Positions 58,968 through 64,000 of a DNA stretch of 64,000 nt are shown piece after piece. Location: assembly GCA_965219015.1 (NCBI GenBank), contig CBDCNH010000005.1, forward strand, positions 744,001-808,000. The letters run 5' to 3'. The stretch's first letter is position 1. Each line of letters begins with the position of its first letter. This DNA comes from CBDCNH01 sp965219015 (GTDB lineage: Bacteria; Pseudomonadota; Alphaproteobacteria; Rhodobacterales; Rhodobacteraceae). Both the position numbers and the translations under genes were made by a program. The notes under the pieces are model-generated. The model was given only the letters and a program-made list of their open reading frames with translations, did not search any database and was not told the DNA's origin.

Positions 58968-59975
58968 CTATTTCAGGTTGACGATGCGGTCGTAGTCCTG
59001 CTGGCGATAGCCTTGGTCGGTGGGCTTGGTGTTCTTCAGCACGGCTTCGCGGAAAGCGTTCTTGTCGACGGTGATGACATTGATGCCGCGCTTCTTGAAC
59101 TCGCCGACCAGCCGCTCTTCGGAAGCGATGATGTCGCGGCCGGCTTTCTCGGCCGCTTCCTGCATCACCTCGGTGAGCATCTTCTTGTCGTCGGCCGAGA
59201 GCTTGCTCCAGACCTGCCCCGACACGACGGTAAGCAGCGAATCGACGATGTGGCCGGTCAGCGAGATGTTCTTCTGCACTTCGTAGAACTTCTTCGCCTC
59301 GATCGTGGGCAGCGGGTTCTCCTGCGCATCGACCGTGCCGTTCTGCAGCGCCAGGTAGACCTCGGCGAAGGCGATCGGCGTCGGGTTCGCACCCAGCGCT
59401 CTGGGGAACGCGAGGTAGGCCGGCGCATCGGGCACACGGATCTTCAGGTCCTTCATGTCGGCCGGCTTGGTGACGGGGTGCGCAGCGTTCGACGTGACAT
59501 CGCGGGCGCCGTAGTAGGTGAGCGCGGTGATGTGGTTGCCGGTCTTGTCGTCGTAGCCTTTGGACAGCTCCTTGAAGACATCGCTCTTCGCATACTTGAG
59601 CTGGTGCTCGGCGTCGCGGAAGATGAACGGAAAGTACGACACGGCCAGCGGCGGGTAGCTGCGGCCGGCGAAGCTGGCGCCGGTGAGGATGATGTCCACC
59701 GTGCCCAGGGTCAGGCCCTGGTTGATGTCGGACTCCTTGCCCAGGCTGGAGGCCGGAAACACCTGCACCTCGTAGCGGCCGTTGCTGCGCTTCTTGATCT
59801 CGTCGCCGGCCCACACCGACCATTTGTGAAACGGCTCGGAGGTTTCGTAGACATGCGCCCACTTGAGCTTGGTCTGGGCCTGTGCGGGCAAGGCGACGAG
59901 CGCCGTGCCGAGCACGGTGCCGAGGGCGAGCGCAGCGGCTGCAATTTTCTTGAGGGCATGGCGCTTGCAAATCAT
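58968..59975 (-). CDS. dctP: TRAP transporter substrate-binding protein
   Basis: Periplasmic binding protein of 335 residues. The signal peptide (AAAALALGTVLGTALVALPAQAQ) is followed by KLKWAHVYETSEPFHKW and LKIRVPDAPAYLAFPRALGANPTPIAFAEVYLALQNGTVDAQENPLPTI. The latter is the conserved ligand region, with arginine and asparagine, that binds a substrate carboxylate. The subgroup and the linked dehydratase suggest a sugar acid such as a uronate, aldonate or aldarate. It is intact, unlike the dctP at 26450, and is the first gene of the operon. Confidence 0.92.
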   Translation of the reverse strand: MICKRHALKKIAAAALALGTVLGTALVALPAQAQTKLKWAHVYETSEPFHKWSVWAGDEIKKRSNGRYEVQVFPASSLGKESDINQGLTLGTVDIILTGASFAGRSYPPLAVSYFPFIFRDAEHQLKYAKSDVFKELSKGYDDKTGNHITALTYYGARDVTSNAAHPVTKPADMKDLKIRVPDAPAYLAFPRALGANPTPIAFAEVYLALQNGTVDAQENPLPTIEAKKFYEVQKNISLTGHIVDSLLTVVSGQVWSKLSADDKKMLTEVMQEAAEKAGRDIIASEERLVGEFKKRGINVITVDKNAFREAVLKNTKPTDQGYRQQDYDRIVNLK

Positions 59976-60164
59976 GGCGTTGTCTCCGCGTTGTCTTGGG
60001 GTCTTGTAAGGAAGGGGGATGGCCCAGCCTGATGCAGCTTAGTGACAGGCTCGGAGGCTGGCATCGGGCCTAACCCGAGCGATCGAGAGCCCGACCGCTC
60101 GCGTTCCATTTGCCCGATCACCATGGCGTTCCGGTTCCCATGCGCCGCTTCTTCGCGGCACTGC

Positions 60165-61871
60165 TCAGCGGCGTGTTCCTGTGGCAGGTTCGCGGCGCTG
60201 CGACGGTTCCGGCTCGGGGTGGCTGGCGATGACGTCGAGCAGGCCGAGGTACTTGGGCGCGGCAGCCGGGTCCTGCGTCACGTATTCGAGTGCGCCCCAG
60301 AAGCCCCATTTCGACCACGCGCCGATGCCGGAATACTGCAGCATCAGGCCGCCGCCGTTGGCAGCCCAGGTCGAATAGAACGCCTTGTAGACCTCGCGCA
60401 TCACCGGGCTGCGGTTGGCCGCGGCGAGGGCGTTCGTCATCGCGTCCTGTTGCTCCTGCGGGAAATAGAAGGTGGTGTTGCCCGAGCCGCCCTCGTAGGC
60501 CTCGAGCCTGACCTTGTGCTTGCGTGCCAGGGTGGCGTTGCTGCGTATCTGAGCGGTCAATTTGGCGCCGATGTCGTCGAACATCTGGCGGGCGATGTCG
60601 TCGGCGGGTGTCGCCAGCGTCTCGGCGGCGTTGGTCTTGTCGGCTGCGGCTGCGGCCTCGAAGTACGGCGCGATGGCCAGCACGTCGGTATGGGCGGCGG
60701 TGTCTTTCCAGGCCAGCGCGGTTTCGGCGAAGTTCGTCCAGGCCGACTGGCCGGCGATCACCCGAACCAAGCGCCGGCGATCGGCCGGCCCGAACACGTC
60801 CTCGAAGATCTTGAAGATTTGCACGGAGCGCTGCGCATAGAACGCCCCGGGCTGGCCATTCGGCGCGGGCAGGCCGAGCTTCTTCGACTGCTCGAGCGCC
60901 CATTTGCTCTGCGCGAAGCCGCCGTTCCAGACCTCGTTCGAATACTCGATGTGCAGGTTCAGGTCAGGGGCGAGCCGATCGTGCACGAGCTGCGCCATGC
61001 GGCGGACGAAATCGTCGTTGGCCAAGTGCGGCACGCACAGCCAGGGATCGGCATGCAAGGTGTTCGCCAGGTCGATCATCCGCTCGAAGGGAACGCCGGC
61101 GCCGTCCGTGTAGGTCGCGTCGCCGAGGTGCGCGCGGTTCGCCCACTGCCCGAGCGGCGGCCGGTTGTCGTTGGTGCGCGCCCAGTCCATGAAGCGCAGC
61201 ACCTTGAACGGCGCGATCTTCTTCAGGTACTCGGGGTTGAACGGTTGCGTGGTGTACGTCGCTTCGGTGCCGGGCCAGAGCACGCGGACGTTGCGAACCG
61301 GATCGGCCGGGTCGGTCCGCTCGATGCCGACCCAGAAACCTTCGCTGTTGTCGACCTCCGCGACGATGCGATGCGCCTGCCGTTCGGCGACCTTCACCCG
61401 GCTCAGCGGGAAGCCGATGTCGCCGTCGCCGTCCCACAGCACCACATAGCGCCCGGCCGGATAGTGCGTGCCCGGCCAGCCCATCACGGCGACGGCATGC
61501 TGGCCCGGATGCAGCGCCGTCGGCAAGCCGTCGCGCACGGCCGGAAATTCGCCGCGGAACGCGCCGTCGCTGTAGCGCGACGACCAGCCGCCGCTCGACT
61601 TGGTGAGGTCGGCGAACGGGAACTGCGCGCCGAAATAGGCGATGCCGCTCAGGTTGATGCCGACGAGGGGCGATCGCGTAGGGATGGCGACGGGGTCGGA
61701 AGGCGTCGTATGCGCAGCGGCCGGGCGCGCCGGCGGCTTTTCGTCGGCCGCGCCTGCGGCGGAAAAGGCGAGCGAAAGAACGGCTGCAAAGGAACAACCG
61801 TACGTGAACCCGCGCCTTCCTGTGAGCGACCGCGACCGCGACCGCAACGGAACGGGCATCTGCATCGTCAT
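60165..61871 (-). CDS. Glycoside-hydrolase-like exported protein (annotated elsewhere as cellulose-binding)
   Basis: Protein of 568 residues. The N-terminus is basic (PLRSRSRSLTGRRGFTYG) followed by a hydrophobic stretch ending SAAGAADE, a signal peptide. The central part has VLRFMDWARTNDN and HIEYSNEVWNGGF, whose NE pair looks like the acid/base position of clan GH-A barrels; EAYEGGSGNT late in the protein could hold the nucleophile. I recall similar Burkholderiales proteins labelled cellulose-binding. The start ATG 61871 shares a base with the stop of the DUF427 gene (TGATG). Catalytic activity is inferred only. Confidence 0.7.
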   Translation of the reverse strand: MTMQMPVPLRSRSRSLTGRRGFTYGCSFAAVLSLAFSAAGAADEKPPARPAAAHTTPSDPVAIPTRSPLVGINLSGIAYFGAQFPFADLTKSSGGWSSRYSDGAFRGEFPAVRDGLPTALHPGQHAVAVMGWPGTHYPAGRYVVLWDGDGDIGFPLSRVKVAERQAHRIVAEVDNSEGFWVGIERTDPADPVRNVRVLWPGTEATYTTQPFNPEYLKKIAPFKVLRFMDWARTNDNRPPLGQWANRAHLGDATYTDGAGVPFERMIDLANTLHADPWLCVPHLANDDFVRRMAQLVHDRLAPDLNLHIEYSNEVWNGGFAQSKWALEQSKKLGLPAPNGQPGAFYAQRSVQIFKIFEDVFGPADRRRLVRVIAGQSAWTNFAETALAWKDTAAHTDVLAIAPYFEAAAAADKTNAAETLATPADDIARQMFDDIGAKLTAQIRSNATLARKHKVRLEAYEGGSGNTTFYFPQEQQDAMTNALAAANRSPVMREVYKAFYSTWAANGGGLMLQYSGIGAWSKWGFWGALEYVTQDPAAAPKYLGLLDVIASHPEPEPSQRREPATGTRR

Positions 61872-62428
61872 CACCACCCCTCGCTGCCGCGTTCGCCCTT
61901 GAACGGGCCTACCAGTTCCGGTGTGATCCAGCCGCCATAGAAGCCGCCCGGCTGCGCCAGCACCGGCTCGCCGCCCACGCTGCAGTCGAGCGCCGCGGGA
62001 TAGAACGACACGCACTCGGCCAGGGCTTCGGCACCGGCCAGCGGCTGCGGATAGCTCCAGGCGACGGACTTCAGCACGCGCTCGCCATCGACCAGCGACC
62101 AGTACGTCGCCGGGCCTTTCCATTCGCACATCGACGAGCCGGCCGCCGGCTGCAACAAGCGCTTGTCGACATCGCCCCACGGCAGGTAGAAGCTCGGCGG
62201 ATGCGAGGTTTCGAGCGCGCGAATGGCGTGGCGCGTGCGTGCCACCTCGGCGCCACCCCAGCGCACGATGACTTCGCGATCGTCGGGCGCGAGACGCGGC
62301 GGTCGCGGGAAGTCCCACACCGAGGTCTGGCCAGGCTTCGGTTCGACAGCGAACGGCGGTCGCTTGTCGCCGCGCCATTGCCAGTGCGCGCGCGCGGCGG
62401 CCAGCCAGTCGGGAACCGGTTTCGTCAT
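61871..62428 (-). CDS. DUF427 domain protein
   Basis: Cytoplasmic protein of 185 residues with two copies of the DUF427 fold: VIVRWGGAEVARTRHAIRALETSHPPSFYLPWGDVD in the first half and ATYWSLVDGERVLKSVAWSYPQPL with AECVSFYPAALDCSVGGEPV in the second. The function is unknown. I start at ATG 62428 (MTKPVPDW), not at the ATG at 62470 whose extra residues are Arg-rich. Its stop overlaps the ATG of the glycoside-hydrolase-like gene. Confidence 0.85.
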   Translation of the reverse strand: MTKPVPDWLAAARAHWQWRGDKRPPFAVEPKPGQTSVWDFPRPPRLAPDDREVIVRWGGAEVARTRHAIRALETSHPPSFYLPWGDVDKRLLQPAAGSSMCEWKGPATYWSLVDGERVLKSVAWSYPQPLAGAEALAECVSFYPAALDCSVGGEPVLAQPGGFYGGWITPELVGPFKGERGSEGW

Positions 62429-62492
62429 GCGGCGATGGCTCCGCTCGACACGCCGGTCGCAACGGCGCAAGCAACGATCGAGACGGCGGCAA

Positions 62493-62795
62493 TCAAGCCA
62501 CGGGCTCCGATTCCGGGCGGTTGCGCCGGGCCACCCAATAGGTCGCGCCCTCGCTGCCGTAGCGCTCCGAATGCGGCGTGCCGTGCTCGAGCTCGAACCG
62601 GTCGCCGGGGAGCAGATGCTGCGTCTGGTCGTCGACGGTGAGCCACATCTCGCCTTACACCACCAGCGCCTTGGCGGCGAACGGGTGCTCGTGGCGGTCG
62701 AGTTCCAGGCCCGCTTGCCATTGGCGTTCGAGCACGTTGTCGAAGCCTTCCTGTCTTGCCTGCGTCTCGAACTGCTGAAAGCTCGGCCGGATCAT
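62493..62795 (-). pseudogene. Small cupin gene with in-frame stop
   Basis: From ATG 62795 the frame reads MIRPSFQQFETQARQEGFDN, LDRHEHPFAAKALVV (cupin motif 1 with HxH-type ligands), then TAA at 62655-62657. It continues in the same frame as GEMWLTVDDQTQHLLPGDRF and LEHGTPHSERYGSEG (cupin motif 2) to a natural stop at 62493. A single C-to-T change at a CAA codon would explain the break. Intact, it would be a 100-residue single-domain cupin. Confidence 0.8.
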
Positions 62796-62898
62796 GGCGC
62801 TCTCCTGCTGGATGCTGTTTGACGACTTGTCGGACCCCCATTCTTGCAGCCGGCGCCCCGCCCAGTCGGCAGGTCGGCGCGACAATGCAGCCGGCTCC

Positions 62899-64000
62899 AT
62901 GGTCTCCTTCGACACCCCGACATCCCCCGCCCCGCCGCCCGCGCTGCGCGACCACGAAACCGCCACCGTGGCGACGCTCGACAACGGCGTGCGCGTCGTG
63001 GCCATCCGCCTCTCCTGGCTCGAAACGGCCAGCGTCAGCGTCTTCGTTCGCAGCGGCAGCAGCCACGAGAGCCGGCGCCTCAACGGCATCAGCCATATGG
63101 TCGAGCACATGGCCTTCAAGGGCACGCACACGCGGAGCTGCCAGCAGATCAACCTCGACGCCGAGCGGCTCGGCGCCGACGTCAACGCGCACACCGACAA
63201 GGACCACACGGCCTATCACATGCGCGGCCTGGACAGCGATGCCGAGCCCTTCATCCGCATGCTGGGCGACATCGTTCAGGGCAGCACTTTTCCCGAGGCC
63301 GAGCTCGAGCGCGAGCGCCAGGTGCTGCTGCAGGAGTTCATCGAAGACGAGGAAGAGCCACTCTCGACCGCCTTCAAGCTGTTCGACAAGCTCTGCTTCG
63401 GCTCGCACCCGCTGGCGCAACCGGTGATCGGCTTGCGCGGCAACCTCTTGCGTCTGACCCGCGACGACCTGCTCGGCTACGTGCAGGCGCAATACACCGG
63501 CGCCAACGTCGTTGTCGGCGTGGCGGGCAACGTCGATGTCGACCGCATGGTTCGCGTCGCCGACGAGGTGTTCGGTGCGCTGCGCCGCGGCGCCGAGAAC
63601 GTCGTCGAGCGGCCGGTCTACACGGGCGGCATCGCCTCTCGCGCGCTGGCCGGCTCCGGCCAGACCCATGTCGTCTTCGGCCTGCCGCTGCCGGCACTGC
63701 ACAACGACGCGCATCACGCTGCCGTGGTCGCCGCCGCCGTATTCGGCGAGGGCATGAGCTCGCCCCTGCTCGACCAGATTCGCGAGCGCCGCGGCCTGGC
63801 TTACTTCCTGTCGTGCTCGGCCGACATCTCGCCGCTGGCGGGGCAGTTCGTGATCGAGGCATCGACGGCGCCCGAACAGGCGCTGCCGTTTCTGGTCGAG
63901 CTCAAGCGCTTGCTGGCCGAGCAGGCGCACGAGGTGTCGGCTGCCGACCTGGCGCGCGCGCGCAAGCAGATCGCCGTGCGCCGCTTGCAGGCAGCCGAGC
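62899..64000 (+). CDS. M16-family zinc metallopeptidase (partial, runs off the window)
   Basis: The first 367 codons of a pitrilysin/processing-peptidase-type protein. The inverted zinc motif HxxEH is present as HMVEH in NGISHMVEHMAFKGT, with the downstream third ligand in EFIEDEEE. The C-terminal part so far includes GMSSPLLDQIRERRGLAYFLSCSADISPLAGQFVIEASTAPEQ, the typical second half of the active N-domain. Family members of this type are about 420 residues, so roughly 50 residues lie beyond position 64000. It is divergent from the cupin pseudogene, and no signal peptide is visible. Confidence 0.92.
   Translation, partial: MVSFDTPTSPAPPPALRDHETATVATLDNGVRVVAIRLSWLETASVSVFVRSGSSHESRRLNGISHMVEHMAFKGTHTRSCQQINLDAERLGADVNAHTDKDHTAYHMRGLDSDAEPFIRMLGDIVQGSTFPEAELERERQVLLQEFIEDEEEPLSTAFKLFDKLCFGSHPLAQPVIGLRGNLLRLTRDDLLGYVQAQYTGANVVVGVAGNVDVDRMVRVADEVFGALRRGAENVVERPVYTGGIASRALAGSGQTHVVFGLPLPALHNDAHHAAVVAAAVFGEGMSSPLLDQIRERRGLAYFLSCSADISPLAGQFVIEASTAPEQALPFLVELKRLLAEQAHEVSAADLARARKQIAVRRLQAAE

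Overview
This window looks like two different genomes joined. Positions 1 to about 27,007 carry alphaproteobacterial genes of Rhodobacteraceae type. The signs are a class I lysyl-tRNA synthetase, nadD overlapping a PBP4-type dacB, a TerB-like protein, VPLPA-CTERM proteins, the glgP-glgC-glgA-glgX-pgm order and an alphaproteobacterial TRAP transporter. From about 27,422 to the end the genes are betaproteobacterial, of Burkholderiales type: a Bug/TctC protein, molybdenum hydroxylase subunits, paired PhyH oxygenases, several toxin-antitoxin loci, an IS5-family element and a uronate/aldarate TRAP operon. The switch falls inside a TRAP substrate-binding protein that loses its N-terminal part at about 27,007. 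It is either an assembly chimera or a recombination scar. These taxonomic calls come from recognising protein families by eye, not from a database search.

Alphaproteobacterial half. 323-3589: two surface-sorted VPLPA-CTERM proteins flank ettA (translation factor). 3803-8430: nadD, dacB, a TerB-like protein, class I lysK and a DUF4864 exported protein. 8433-12024: a mannitol dehydrogenase-family enzyme and an SDR on the minus strand, divergent from a Gfo/Idh/MocA oxidoreductase; together they suggest sugar or polyol oxidation. 12057-22902: a GH13 alpha-glucosidase divergent from a tightly coupled glycogen operon (glgP, glgC, glgA, glgX, pgm) that has no branching-enzyme gene. 22899-27007: a small membrane protein, an amidase and a DctM-DctQ-DctP TRAP set whose DctP is broken.

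Betaproteobacterial half. 27422-31727: Bug protein, [2Fe-2S] and molybdopterin subunits of a hydroxylase, and a ModA-like protein without a signal peptide. 31767-33321: an AbrB/PIN pair with a frameshifted toxin, a DsbA-like isomerase and the remnant of a periplasmic binding protein. 33341-37803: two PhyH dioxygenases, a Na+/solute symporter and a small membrane protein, divergent from a LysR regulator. 37833-39133: DUF2784 protein and enoyl-CoA hydratase. 39204-41861: a scarred TA/IS region with one intact DUF1778-GNAT pair, one GNAT toxin whose antitoxin is reduced to its C-terminus, a fragment of an SDR gene and an IS5-family element. 41823-45533: an accessory island with an IS-truncated SDR, an epimerase gene with an in-frame stop, a darcynin-family protein and a TetR regulator. 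45647-54895: SDR, MFS, rhomboid protease, flavin monooxygenase, M20 amidohydrolase, VapBC, a BTAD-type regulator, a methyltransferase and a redoxin. 55002-59975: a TRAP transporter with an altronate/galactarate dehydratase, interrupted between dctQ and dctM by a 244-bp inverted-repeat element. 60165-64000: a glycoside-hydrolase-like secreted protein, DUF427 protein, a cupin gene with an in-frame stop and the start of an M16 peptidase.

No tRNA, rRNA or CRISPR array was seen. The most notable points are the inter-taxon junction, the structured repeat element inside the TRAP operon, related 11-bp intergenic arrays, the repeated gene decay in the second half, and the loss of a catalytic histidine in the mannitol dehydrogenase-family protein.
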